Assembly: GCF_036884655.1 (NCBI RefSeq)
Contig: NC_088339.1
Span: forward strand, 28,428,501 to 28,492,500
DNA: 64,000 bases
Source: Musa acuminata AAA Group
Lineage: Eukaryota; Streptophyta; Magnoliopsida; Zingiberales; Musaceae
Reading direction: 5' to 3'
This document shows positions 45,408 to 63,554 of this stretch, in pieces. The stretch's first letter is position 1, and every line of letters begins with the position of its first letter. Position numbers and translations under genes: made by a program. The notes below the pieces were generated by a model. That model made no database searches and was not told the origin of the DNA. It saw only the letters and a list, made by a program, of their open reading frames with translations.

Positions 45408-48400
45408 GCGCCGACATCTGCTGATAGTCAACTGCATTGCCTCGATTGTTTCGCGCGGAGAGAGAGAATTCTTTTGTGTGTACAAAATTCTTTGTAGCTG
45501 ATAAAAGTCAAAATCGATTCTTTCCTCAATGCAGTGTGGTAATGGATTTCTTTAGCAAACTTCAATCAATTCATTCTTTCTCATTCTCAAGATTTGTGGG
45601 ATTGTTGTTTCTTGATTAATTCCTTTAATAAGCAAATGCAAGTGGCTCCATCCTTCTTTAGTTCTTGAGATACTGATGATATGATGAACAGGAATGGAGA
45701 TTAAGGCCTTTAACACCCTTAGAAAGAGGAACTCAATATGAACTTGAATTATAGACATGTGGGCATGGAAGTGACAAACCCAAACTCATTCATGGCTTTG
45801 TTGGTGATATGGAACATGAAAGGCCACAATCATAACAAGATTGGAAGGAAGAACAGCTCACTAGAGATTTTTAATCTCAGGTTAATCAACATTTGTTTCC
45901 TTTCTCAAGAAAGGACACAAGTCTTTCCACAAACTTCTTAACCATAGGTAGGGTACAAGACTCATTCAAACTAATCCAAGTTTAAAGTCATTTAGAGTTA
46001 ATCCACTATGAAGGTAAAAAGTCAGAAATCAAATAAGCACATTTTGAACCACAAACATCAAACTAAAATCCATTCAAGCTAATGCAAGCCCATCAAGTTC
46101 ACTATATATATAATCATGATTAGAGAGTATACAACTTATGTAGGATGAGAATCAAATGCTTTTCTTTTTTTCTATGTTTACATAGGTAAAAATCTATGTA
46201 TATTAATCTTTCTCAGAGCTCAAACTCATGTACAAAACGTATGTATATTAATCTAAAGAGCTGAGTTGGCACCTGTCTTCCTTGCATTAACTAAATTAGG
46301 TTGAAGGTCCACTTAAAGCCTACTTAATCCAAAGTGAAGAGAAAAAGCAGTGTTGGGTTTGCTTAGCCACAGAAGTAGATTGATTGCATATTAAGCAGCA
46401 ACCATGTGCATTTCAATGGCTAGCATTTGGACATGCAAATTGGCACAGTGACTAGAAGCTGCAAGTGCATCAAGCAGGGGGACCAAGCAGTGGATCAGCC
46501 ACTGCTGCAGTCAATAATAAATACGTAAGCTTGAGAGAGTGAAGTCTGCGCATGGCTTCAAGATGGTGGAATATTATGACACCTTGGAAGAGTCCAAAGA
46601 GCAGAGTCGTCTTCTACCCTTCCAACTGCCTCATAAATTTCTTGGGAAGATGACTGATTCAGATAAGGATCAACATGTTATCTTCTAAGAAATTTCTCAT
46701 GGCCAAAACCTGAGCTTTTCTGCTGTGCTCATGTGGGACCTTGTCTTGGTAAGGATGTGTTAGTAGGAACATTAATTTCTTCTTACCAGTTCTCAGTAAG
46801 CAAGTATAGAGAGAGAGAGAGAGAGAAAAGGCAATGTTTCATCACTTGAATTGGGCACAAAAGTTGACTGGTAGATGTTACCAAGCGGTAGATGATATGA
46901 GACTACTGATCATGGGAGAAGTCCACAACTTGCAGCCAGGAAAAAGACACAGTTGACATCACAATTCGCAGAGACCACAGGAATAAGCAGCACTTCATGA
47001 GATGGTGTTGGTCTGAGGCCTATGATGACCGGATGAAAGAAAAAGCATAGCTATATGCAACAGAAGCAGAATAAAAAGTGTTTGAGTGCAACAAATTTGA
47101 TCCTCTTAGCCAATTATCCATCTACTCGATGATAAAAGATGGAACATATTGAACACATCCATGTTTTCTTATATCCTCGATCAATCATAAATTTAAAAAG
47201 ATGATCTGATTACGTGATTCGAGTACCGAAAAATTTCTTCCTCGAAATCTGTATAAATAATCATCTCTAATAAAATTATTTTTTTTTCACAACCTATTTC
47301 TCAATTCAACACTTTTGACTCGAGTACAGTCCAGCCCAAATATGATCTGAGGCCTATCACTTTGAATTCAAATCCAAATCTAATTCTAAGATCCATCATG
47401 TTGAGACATTTGACTTGGAAGTCGGTCGTAAAGCCATCATTTTCCTTTGAGGAACTAATCGTTTTATTTCATCAAAAATTACATGCTTGTGTTCGCCGAG
47501 GTGCTAAAGCTGCAAGATCATGTTCCTGACGTATAGACCATTCGAAGACGGAGCTCTGCTCTCGTCTCGCCATCCACAAGATGCTTAATCCTGAAGAAGA
47601 GATACAAGGCAGAGGAACCGACTTCATGGCGTAGGATTTAACTATGGGTCGTCTTCGACTGTAACCACATGCGGCGGCGGCGACTCTGGCGTGGCCTGCT
47701 CAGCGTTCAGAGCTCGTCCATGTTTGGTGGACTAAACAATGCTCTGCGCCAGCCGTTCACAGTCCGAACTCTGCACGCCATGATCACCGCATGCTTTCTC
47801 GGTTCTTTGATCTACACAATGAGCATCCTATGCTCTGCTGCCCTGTCGAACGAGCTTTGTTTGACTCAGGTGTTTATGGCTGAAAGTGGCGTAGCATTTG
47901 CTGCTGCAAGACTGGCTGTAAGAGCATCGAATCATTCTTTTATACCTTAAGGGTGTGAAATTTCTTCAAGGCGGAAGGAAGATAAAGTCGTCAAAATAAT
48001 TCTATGCCATTGGAAAGTTATGCTTTGTTAGTATGATATTCTTAGCATATTCCTCATATCATAATTGAACGACATGGAGAATGCAAAGGCTTGGAGTATG
48101 TATGCATGCGGCCTAAAAGTTGTAAGGATTATTAATATCTCAAAAATATTGCACTTTCCCACGTTAGCATTAGATGCCATGTCTTCTCTCTCTGGTCATG
48201 GATGCTCCGCGAGACTCGGATCTATGTAGGGGTATGGATACTTCCTCCGGTCAATGGGTCCTAAAACGGCACTGACTTCCAAGTTACTGCCCACGAGCAT
48301 CTTGGAATCCAGTCCTTAGTTTTGTTTGGACACCGTTCCGATGTCGCCATGATTGCATGCTGACTTCACAGGGCTAAATTAACTACGAGGAAGTTAGCAA

Positions 48401-50156
48401 CATGGAGGGTTAGAAGCCTGCCTTCTTTTGAGGGAGGAAGATGATGAAGCAGAGGAAGCATTGGCCTCGTGGGGAGATAAGAAGAGCAATGGATGCTTTC
48501 TTGGCCTGTGCTTATCCCACAAGCCTTTGTCGAAATCTCCATGCAGCTCTCGTCGGTCAAGCCCATCCATCGAAGAGATCTGGGAGACATGAAGAGGTGC
48601 ACACAAAGAGAAACGGGATGGGTTGGTTGGACTACAACAGTCCAACTCGAGTCATTGTAGCCTTTTCCTTTGGGCAGCCATGTCTTGTAGCTGCGTCTAT
48701 ACGTGTGTGTGTGTGTGTGTGTGCGCATTAAAACCGGCATTAAAGATTTTAATTATCTTGAATACGAACGGTGGAGTATGAACGCCTGCCGAATCCATCT
48801 TCTTTCCGAATCGAGATGTGCCGAAAGAGAAAAATGTACATGGCTTGCCATCGACGTATGGAACAGATTCGCGGTCACCGGACGCAGAGTCAGCAGCATG
48901 TGCACAGCATTGTCGCACGCCATGAGCTGAAACAGGACCAGAGGAAGAAGATGGGCTCTCAAGCCCTACTAACAAGGGAAGCACCATCACAGGAAAGAGA
49001 ACATGATGTTAGTACAGCATTCTTGAAGTTGTAAAGCTGGTTTCAAATCCAGTTAGAAGTTCCCCTTGAGAAACAGAACCAGGAAAGCTGATCATTGGAG
49101 GTAAAAGTAGCAGCAGATGTTGGGTTGGAAAGAGAAGCGCAGCTGCTCACTCTTTGTCCAATAAGGGTTTATTAAGCTGAGAATGATCCTTAGGAGGGGC
49201 TGTTTGGAACTTCCATGTGAAGAGAATAATGGTCTTTTGAGATGCAGTGCGACATAGTTCTTTATTTATGTTGCTGGACATCAATGAAGCTTTGACGGGT
49301 AGTTTCAGTAGGAAGATTCTTTTAGGAAAGAAGAGTTGGATGGTCCCTTCGTTCATATTAGGTGATGCAGGCAAACGGTAGCTTTCGGATATCAAGTCCT
49401 ACAACTTGTCTAAAAGCAAGAAAAAGGTTACTTAGTACTTTCTGCAGAACAATGGAGAAATAATGCATGTCTGTGTGAAGAAAGAAAGAGTCACATGTTC
49501 TTCCTTGGTATTTTAGCTCAAAGAATCACACTGCTGGTCCAGTTCTTAGTACATCAGGGGGAAGTTTCCACCAAATCTTGAATTGTTTGAGACATGCTTT
49601 TTATGAAACAAGAAAATATCTTACATATCATTCACCCAATGCAACTGCATATTAGATTTGGATTGGAAATTGTACCTCGATTGCGATGCCCATGTCCAAA
49701 ACCATGAGCTGAATTCGTAAGTGTTGGAATCCACATCGGAAGATAAGCTCGATAGAGGGTCAGCCATGTTACGACCTCAGGCCACATTATTCTCATTGCC
49801 CTTTCTTTCTTATCCACTGAGGCCGACCAGATGGGGGCCACGGATCTAATGGGGCTGTGGCGGGCATTAATTGGGCTAAAATAGTTCAACATCAGACATG
49901 GGACAAAACTAAAAATGGCGAAGTTGACATTTGACAACCTACATTGTCTGATATCTCAGAAGAGCAAATCATGGTGATTGGCCAATTTTTTGGAGGGGTG
50001 ATGATCAGTCAATTCCTGGATTGTGAACATTTTAGCTAAACGCATTGGAGTGATGTGATGAGTGAGTCATGAATGCTGTGTGTGAAATCTCATGCCTCGG
50101 TTTCTCTCTTAAAATGAGCCTCCCAGAAAAAAGAGAGGCGGCCAGTTGTAGTGTTT

Positions 50157-50188
<32 letters not shown>

Positions 50189-52546
50189 AGAAGAAGAAGA
50201 AGAAGAAGATGTCAGACAACCAGAAAAAGGAAGATTGAGACCTTGATTTCTGCTTGGGGAACAAGACACTTATCTGCAGGTGAACTTGTCCCCTCTCCTT
50301 TAACATGCGTTGATTACATGAGATGAGACCTGGGAGGCCCCAGAGGAAAAAGTGATAGTAAAATGAGACACTTGGTCACATTTGGTGCCAGTGGATGGCT
50401 TTGAAGTTGTGCATCCCATTTTTCCAAGTCATTGTAGCTATTTGAGAAAGTATCAGCTTTCGAGTGCATCATATCCAATGAAAATATTATATGCCATAAT
50501 TTATTTTCATTCACTTGGACTAGACTTTTCTTCCTTTGGTGATGGGTTCTTGATAAAGATTGAACAAACTCACCTAATAATACAGAGACTCATACCAGTA
50601 TTGCTGGATAATATCAGATAAGATCAGTCCGACTCACCAATCCAAGGTGAGCACATGTAGAAAGGTGTGGTCTGAGCAACACCAATTTCAATGGAGAACA
50701 GTTCTTCTCTTTGCAAATGCTATCAGTAGTATCACATGCAAAAGAAATAGAAATGATTCGAGAAATTAGTAAGTTAGGGGCCACAAATGTCAACACAGTG
50801 GTTAAGCTCTTAAAGAATGTAACAGGAGACAGTGCTGTTACCAAATCCCAAGTTGTAGGCTGGTGGTGAGAGGAGGGAACTAAGAGGATGATGGGGTGCA
50901 GCCTTCGGAGCCTTGGAGGAGGAGGAGAAGCACAGGGCATTTGATCCGAGACCAAGTTGGCGCCATCACAAGGCACCGGTCGAGAGAGAAACACGACCTG
51001 TTGAGTGACAGAGGTGGTCTTCTACAGTTCAACCTTTGTCTTGTTCCACTGGCATCATGCCATTGTGGTGACTGCACGTAGGTGGTACTTGCCTTTATTA
51101 TTTAGCCCACTTATCTCCCTTATTTGGAGCGAGGTGGTGGTGTGGAATCAAGGGGAAGGACTGACAAGGGATGCAAGGAGATTGACAGAGGGCCATGATG
51201 AAGATGATGGGCTTTGCTGCTGCTGCTGCTGCTGCTGCTTCTGGAGTGATCACAGTGGGTCATCTGGGGGATGGTAAGATCCTCACCTTTTGAGGTCACT
51301 GCTTCCTCCTCCTCCTCATTTTTCCTTCTATTTTTCTTTTACTTGTTATTTCTTTTGCTATAATTCCTCTCCTCCTTCGCTCCCCACCTTAATCAGCCCG
51401 GTAGATTGGCTACCTGACTCACCAAGAACCCCTCGGAGTCTCCTTCAATTCATCTTTGGAGGTTGGCTATCTCTGACCTTCCTTTGCTTTCCTTTTCCTT
51501 TATCTGATGCAAGGTTTTTATTTTTGTTTCTTCCTCTCCTTCTCTTTTGGCTCATGTAGTTTCCTGAAGAATTAGTCATTTCACTGCTACATTTCTTATG
51601 GATCTTCAGTTCTTTTATGATTCGTAGCTTTTTGAGATCTAGCAAACAGATATGTACTATTTGAGCTATGAACTTCTCTGATCTAATTTTGGTGTTTGGC
51701 TGGTAATTTCTAGTTCATCTCTCTCTACTTCTGTCTTCTTTTTCTGTAGCATTTGTTTCAGTGCTATGGACCGTTGTGGTTTCTCTCGGATTGATGATAG
51801 GAATCCTTCAGAAGTTGTTTTTGTGATGGTCTCCCTACACGCCCATCTCTTTTGCTGGAGCAAGATGCCCACTGTCTGTGGTTTCACTGTTCCCGAACCC
51901 CTCACTGTCGAGGTGATGTCTTCTCTTTGCAGGCAATAAATGGTGATCAAGGCAACTCGGATAGTGTCGGTGAGGACTGTGTATTCTAGTATTGGACAGC
52001 CGAGACTGATACCATCACCAGATCTCGGATACCACAGAGCAGAAGAATAAGAAGAAGGGGAATGATAGAATCGGAAAAGGCTAGCAGGAATAAGGAGTAA
52101 CAGTTTGAGAGAGCAGTGTCGATTTATTGTGAATTGAATTGTTTACTGATCTAGAGAGCCTCTTGCTCTGCTGCTCCTGTGCTCCACCTATTTGCCTGCC
52201 TCCAGAGTCGGTGGGCACTGTGGCCCTGTCTGTCCTTCTATGTGGGATCTCAGACCCATTTGCTCTTCTTAGGAAGAAACACTTGCCACCTTGACCATGT
52301 TCTTTATCTTCTAGCTTGTCGTGCATAAATATTTGCCTTTTGGTGTTCTTCCTGCTGGGAAAATCCGCTCACCGACCTGCAGGAAACACCTTTCACATGG
52401 TTGCAGTGCTTGATGATCACTGGGCATCTTGGGTGACTGTTTCATGTTGAGTTAAGAGGGGACAAGGGTTTTAAACCTCTTGTAGATCCAGGTGGAAAGA
52501 TCCTTTGGTTCTTTCTTTCTCTTCTTTCCCTTTCTGTTTTGGCAAG
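45408..52546. other. Long intergenic region, no gene recognised
   Basis: About 7 kb. Microsatellites: (GA)n at about 46809-46826, (GT)n at 48703-48723, (GAA)n at about 50157-50209 and (TGC)n at about 51215-51239. A frame at 47669-47950 (93 residues, with a hydrophobic middle around 40-65) is unassigned. The pyrimidine-rich stretch 51290-52546 probably includes the leader of the NPY gene. I see no miRNA or tRNA by eye. Confidence 0.45.
50157..50209. repeat. (GAA)n microsatellite
   Basis: About 53 bp of GAA/AGA repeat with one GAG/GGA interruption at its left end. Confidence 0.9.
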
Positions 52547-55500
52547 ATGAAGTATATGAAGCTTGGATCAAAGCCTGATGCCTTTCAAGCCGATGGGAAC
52601 AATATCAGGTAAAGCCCTTGTGAGCTAGCTATTTATACATAAGAATTTAAAAGAAGCTGCTAGGAAGCCCATTTAGCATCTTGCTCTTTGTCTATGTTGA
52701 TTCTTGATCATATGTAAAGTGGCTTCTTTTTATCATCACAACTACCTTTCTCTTGATTTACCATAGATCTTGTCTGCAAACTGCTTCCACCGATTCTGTC
52801 CGGAAGGTTGTGTACGCTTCCAGCTGATCCAGTGAATAATTTCTTTGGTGAAAATTGTTCCTGTTTCTTACAGCAGAACTAATTTTCCGCGCCAAATACT
52901 AAATTAAACAATGGAAGAATAACAAACACCAATAGAAGAATGGGGGAAAGAGGGAAGAGAGGTACAGAGTGTAAAAACTTGCCAACATCAAACAAAAAGA
53001 GATTGTATTATGGTAAATTTTCATTCTCTTACTCCTACTTGCACTTGAGAACTTGCTGTCTGGGAATTGTAAACGCCTACCGTGGATGTTTTCTTTTGGG
53101 CAGTGATAATTCTAGAGATAAAAGTGTTTCTTATGGAAGTTACTATTAGTACAAGAATATATACTGTTTCAAAGAGTCTGTATATGGAGGAACTTCCTGT
53201 TGCTTCATTAATACAATGTCATATGATGGATTCTCAGCCTATCGAGAATCAGTCGATTCTTTCGTCTACATGTTTCAGATTGTTCTAGTTTTATTTCTAA
53301 CATGCACAAACACCCACCCCTATTTTACACCTTCTAGACATGATTTCCTTTTCTGTTATATCATCAAATTCTTATTTTCTGATAGCTAATTTTCAAAATT
53401 GCATTTCCAGGTTCGTTGCGACTGAGCTGGCTACTGACATTGTGATTAATGTAGGAGATGTGAAGTTTTATCTGCATAAGGTACGGACTGTACTCTTTAT
53501 TGTGAAAGATTTATTTGTAAACAATTTATTTATAACACCTATGTATATATATATATATGACTTCTGAATGTAGTGTGTCTACTGTCCTATACCAGTTGAT
53601 GCAGAAAGAACATCTTTGTAATGGATACTTAATCTTTTAGGTATTATTTGTCAGGATTTTGTTCTCTTCATCTTTTTTAGGTATGACCATCTTTTTTCTG
53701 TGGAGAAAAATCCTGTGTAACTCACTGTTAGTCTCTGAGATAATGGCCTGTCATGTAGGCCTCCTGGTGCGAGGCATGCTATGCCAAAAGCAAGGAAACA
53801 CATCTCTCTCTTTCCTTTTTATGTCCCCATGCCGCCACATGGGATTTCATTGAATTATAGGACACTTTGCATACCTTGTGCTACATGTGGCTTATGAAGG
53901 CTATACATAATTTCCATGTCACCTGGTCTTACTAGTATGAAGTTCGGTTGATGATCTTAGCAAGCAAACCCAGGAACTTGTGGTAGGGAAAAAAGTAAAG
54001 GAAGCTAGCAATTCCTTGCACATTTCCACTCTTTTTAAACTCATGAATCATTACTGTTTAAGTTTCCCGATATTTGTATTATTGATCTGCATTTTGAGCT
54101 CCGTATTGGCTATGATCAACTTGGATTTGTGTTCCTCCTACGATTTGGCAGTACTATCAATCCTGATGCACTCCATTTGGGGGCATGTTTTGCATCTTCT
54201 GCTTCATCCTGTTGTTCTTAATTGACCTATCATCCTTTGACATCAATTATTCTCATAAATCGAAGTGTTAAAATTAGTGCATCCAGTGCATGTTTAATTT
54301 AGTAATTCTTTCCATATCTGCTATCCTGGATCGCAAGTAGTTCCCGTCCATTGGAAACTGCTTTCGTAATGAGTTGACACAAATGTCAACCATGTTTATC
54401 ATATTCAATGATCCGGTATGTTGGTTGCTAATATGACATCATATTCCTACCCAAACTGTCTCATTTATGTATAATACTCATTTTCTTTGACGATTAATAT
54501 GCAGTTCCCTCTTCTATCCAAAAGTCCTCGCTTGCAAAAGTTGGTGGCAGCTACAAATGAGGAAAACAGTGATGAGATTGACATACCTGATATTCCAGGT
54601 GGTCCTGCTGCCTTTGAAATTTGTGCTAAATTTTGTTATGGCATGATTGTCACGTTGAATGCATACAACGTTGTTGCCGCTCGCTGCGCGGCAGAGTATC
54701 TTGAAATGCATGAAACCATTGAGAAGGGGAACCTCATTTACAAAATCGATGTCTTCCTGAATTCCAGCATTTTACGTGCTTGGAAGGATTCCATCATTGT
54801 TCTTCAGACAACAAAGTCTCTGCTACCTTGGGCAGAGGACTTGAAGGTGGTCGGCAACTGCATTGACTCTATAGCTTCCAAAGCATCCATTGATCCTTCT
54901 GATGTTGAGTGGTCCTACACCTACAACAGGAGAAAACTTCCATCTGAAAATGGTCTTGATTCACACTGGAATGGTGTTAGGAAACAACAATCTGTGCCCA
55001 AAGATTGGTGGGTTGAGGACCTATGTGATCTAGAAGTGGATTTATATAAGCGGGTTATAGTTGCCATCAAGACCGAGGGGAAGATGTTAGATGTTGTGAT
55101 CGGAGAAGCGCTGAAAGCTTATGCATACAGGAGGCTTCCAGGTTTTTCCAAGGGTACAGTGACCTGCGGAAGTGATTCCATGAAGACTCGAACGGTGCTC
55201 GAAACAATTGTTTGGTTATTACCAACAGAATTAGGTTCGGTTTCATGCAGTTTCCTGCTCAAGATGTTAAGAGCTGCAAGCATATTGGAATGTGGAGAAA
55301 TATATAAGAAGGAATTGATCAAGAGAATCGGATGCCAGTTACATGAAGCTCCTGTGTCTGACCTTTTGATACCTGCTGCTGCAGGAGAGACTGTATACGA
55401 TGTCGACCTAGTTTCAAGTGTTGTCCAGGAGTTTGTGATGCAGGAGAGTGGCACTACACAAAGCAGTCCTGAGGCCTCTGAGGAACTTGTGGAGATCGTG

Positions 55501-56912
55501 AGCCCGATCTTTGTTTCTGCAGGTTCGAAAGTTCTTGTTGCAAAGCTGGTTGACGAGTACCTTGCTGAAATTGCAAAAGACCCCAATCTACCTCTTTCAA
55601 AGTTTATTGAGCTTGCTGGACTGGTTTCAGCTGCATCAAGGCCAGTGCATGATGGACTTTACTGTGCTATCGATACGTATCTGAAGGTAATAACTCAAAA
55701 TCCTGCACTTCTTAAATCACAGTAGATTTCTTATGCTTGACACTGCTACAGTGACGCTTTGATGGCAGCTAAAACAACTACAACAGCAATACACACTAAA
55801 CAGCTAGGCATCCTGGCTTTAGCTGGGTTTCGTTTCTATCTTGGCTCATAAAAAGAAACAAGGTGGAAACTTCGATTTCTTCACCAAGAAAATGACTATA
55901 GTAGATAAATGATGTTCATCTATAGTATCGTGGAGGAGATCAGTGTTTGAAGTCCTTTTAATTATTTCCATCTGAATAGTTGTAGGGAAGACACTTCTTC
56001 CATTAAAGACAATCCAAGAATACCCTTCTAGGATCTTTGGAATCGTCTCTTCTTCTGTGTTCATCATTAACTGCACTTCATTAGTGATCCTTGGCAACGT
56101 TTGTCTGAAGTCCTGTTATCGTTGTTCTTCACAATAAATTTTCAGCAGCGTTGACATGTGAGACACCTCTAAATCAGTTAACAAATTGAGCAACCTTGAT
56201 GTACTTATGGACGTGATATAAATTAGTTTTTTGTTCTAAGCTTTGCAACATCTATTTATACAATCTGAAGGTTTTACGGTATGGCAATTGATTGTTCAAG
56301 CCCCTTGCATGTTTCTCCAATGCTGTGCAGGAGCATCCAGATCTAACAAAAAGTGAAAAGAAGAAAATATGTGCTCTGATGGACTGTAAAAAGCTCTCAG
56401 CAGATGCATGCATACATGCTGTGCAAAACGAGCGGCTTCCTCTTCGTGTGGTGGTCCAAGTTCTCTTCTTTGAGCAGATGCGAGCAGCTGGAGCTATGGC
56501 CGGTGGTGCAACCGAGCTCCCTGGAAACATCAGGGCGGCGTTCCTCCGGGAAAATGGTGGTTCCTATGGAAGTTCCAGATCAGCCATCACAACCAACACC
56601 GAGGACGAGTGGGATGGTGTCCCGACTACTGCTGGAAACCTGAATTCTCTCAAGTCTGTGAACTTGTCCAGCAGAGGTGGAGGGAGTCAGCGGAGCAGCG
56701 GCAGTGGTGATGTCAATAAGCATGGTGATGATAAGGCCAATGACAAAGTCAAGGGAATTCCGATGTCGAAGAAGATACTGAACAAGCTGTGGTCAAGCAA
56801 AGGGCAAGGCAGCGAAAACAGCAGCTCGGACATGTCCGAGAGCCCCGACTCCAGCAATCAAGAGGAAGCCAAGTCTACTCATTCAAGGAACACAAGGCAT
56901 TCGGTCTCATAG
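52547..56912 (+). CDS. NPY2-like: BTB/POZ-NPH3 protein of the NPY type (NPY2-like), four exons
   Basis: Exons: 52547-52608, 53411-53480, 54505-55686 and 56331-56912, all GT-AG, giving 631 residues, the usual NPY length. The N-terminus [14 protein letters not shown] is diagnostic for the NPY branch. The BTB/POZ domain covers about 25-130 ([22 protein letters not shown]). The NPH3 domain lies at about 200-480, beginning near [16 protein letters not shown] and including [20 protein letters not shown], which spans exons 3 and 4. A Ser-rich tail follows. NPY proteins are proposed CUL3 adaptors at the plasma membrane that act with PINOID kinases in auxin-mediated organ formation. Intron sizes are about 0.8, 1.0 and 0.64 kb. 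A possible polyadenylation signal, AATAAA, is at 57411. Confidence 0.95.
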
Positions 56913-57909
56913 TGAGCAGATAGAAAGAAAGCATACTATTTTTTGAGGACCTGATAAGCAGAAGCCATGTCTTTAGCCTTTTGATAGTGTTTTTTTTTCG
57001 TTTTTTTTTGGTGGATGAATGATAACCAGCTTTTGTCCATGCACCATAAGATCTGTTCTCAGTGTAGTCTTATGTGAGAGGTGTTGGGATTTGAATTTGT
57101 AGCTACATAAAGCCACTCTCTGAGATTTGATGTTTGTATGAAACTTGTTGGATTGTATTCCAAAGGATGACTTACAAATGTGGATTAAAATGAGCAGTCC
57201 GATGAATGACTCCTGGTATTACTTACCAGGGAATCAACACTCTAAGCATTTGACTCCTGTCCAAGTTGCTGCCTCAAACTCTCCTGAAAGGAAACCCATC
57301 ATGTCACAGCAGTGTGTGAGACGTAGCCTAATGTTAATGTCAGTTTTTATTTGTGAATATGATGCATCAAACTAGATCTGACCTCATCTATTTTTCTATG
57401 CTTTATCAGGAATAAAATCTAAATCAGGCATGTGTGCTCCTCATCTGTTAGATTATTGCGTTGCCTTCTGCCTTGTTGTTTTCCTTCTTTTTCCTGACAC
57501 GTCAAAGTACGTCACTTCACTGTGATATATGTATAGTATTATTATATTTGGTTCGTAGTGGATGGACCACCGCAGCACATGTTGACCCGCTCGATCGGGT
57601 GCGGCAGCATCTGCTGCGTCCCCTCCCGTGGTGTTGAAGAGAAGGTAGAGGACACGCGACCCATGGCTTCCCCCAGGGGATGCATACCAATTGGCCATCC
57701 CGCCTACGTAATCCCTCACGCCATGCAACCCGGATCCCGTCCAAGTGAGTCCGTAGCAGCCGAGTTGTCGGGTCCGATCGCCCCCTCCATCACGCAATCC
57801 GACGGTGTAAACGTCTCCAGAGACGTCCACCACCGGCTTCCGCGGAGACATGGAGCCGCTTCTCTCCGCCCCATAACCTCGGAAGTTACTCTCTCTCTCT
57901 CGCTCGATG
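56913..57909. other. 3' flank of NPY and promoter region of the next gene
   Basis: Holds the NPY 3' untranslated region and a GC-richer stretch (57550-57900) upstream of the LBD gene. Long frames on the minus strand here (57453-58316) lie opposite the leader and first exon of the LBD gene and are not supported as genes. Confidence 0.5.
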
Positions 57910-57918
57910 TATATATAA
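57910..57918 (+). promoter_or_regulatory. TATA box of the class II LBD gene
   Basis: TATATATAA lies about 145 bp upstream of the ATG at 58056, just after a short (CT)n tract. Confidence 0.6.
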
Positions 57919-58055
57919 TGGGCTCCTTTGGCCCCTCGGCCGTGACTTCCCACCACACATCCGACGCTACAACGGAGAAGGAGCCATCGTCCTGTGATTC
58001 CCGGTTGCAGAGCTACTGCTGAAGTCGATTGCAATTGATGAGAAATACGTAGAAG

Positions 58056-58770
58056 ATGAGCTGCAGCGGTTGCCGGGTACTGCGCAAGGGCTGCAGCGAC
58101 ACCTGCGTCCTCCGTCCGTGCATACAGTGGATCGATGGGGCCGACGCCCAGGCGCACGCCACCGTCTTCGTCGCCAAGTTCGTCGGCCGCTCCACCCTCC
58201 TCTCCTTCCTCTCCTCCGTCCCCCTTTCCCATCGCCCAGGTATACATGTACACCTCATAGGTGCTCACCTCTACAGAGTAAAACCCCCTGGTCGTAAGCT
58301 TCCTCCTCCGTATCATTTATGCAGCTGCGTTCCGATCCTTGCTTTACGAGGCGTGCGGCCGCACCATCAACCCGGTCAACGGCGCGACGGGGCTGCTGTG
58401 GACCGGGAACTGGCACTTGTGCCAGGCGGCGGTGGACACGGTGCTGGGAGGCGGAACCATTCGACCGCTGCTGGAACTCGGCGGCGATGCCGACGTGGAG
58501 GAGCTGTACAGGTATCAGAAGGGAGGGGCGTCGTCTTCTTCCTCCTCGCCGCCGCGGAAGAGGACGAGGGATCCGGAGAGCAAGGTGTCTCCCAAGTTCG
58601 ATCTGGACCTCTGCTTGATGCCGCGTTCACCGGAGGCACAGGGGAAGGGCAATTGGCGCGCGTCTACGCCGTCGGCAACGTCGGAGAGCTCGGTGACGAC
58701 GACGAACGAGGGATGTGCCGGAGATAAAACGGCAGAGGAGAAGCCGACGCTTCTAAATCTCTTCGCCTAA
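58056..58770 (+). CDS. LBD37/38-like: LOB-domain protein, class II (LBD37-42 type), two exons
   Basis: Exons 58056-58239 and 58325-58770 with a GT-AG intron (85 bp), giving 209 residues. The LOB domain starts [13 protein letters not shown] with Cys3, Cys6, Cys13 and Cys17. The second exon holds [18 protein letters not shown] and [18 protein letters not shown], the class II signature that replaces the class I leucine zipper. A Ser-rich, KR-rich linker (about 129-142) precedes LDLCL at about 154-158, an EAR-type repression motif. The intron position is the one usual for class II genes. Arabidopsis LBD37-39 are nitrogen-induced repressors of anthocyanin and nitrate genes; this link is family knowledge, not shown here. 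Confidence 0.94.

Positions 58771-63469
<4,699 letters not shown>

Positions 63470-63551
<82 letters not shown>
63470..63551. repeat. (TA)n microsatellite
   Basis: A second, pure TA run of about 82 bp, starting after TTGA and ending TATGAG. Confidence 0.95.

Positions 63552-63554
<3 letters not shown>

Noticed and set aside
57453..58316. 287-residue minus-strand frame
   Set aside because: It is antisense to the LBD leader and first exon, and has no recognisable domain.
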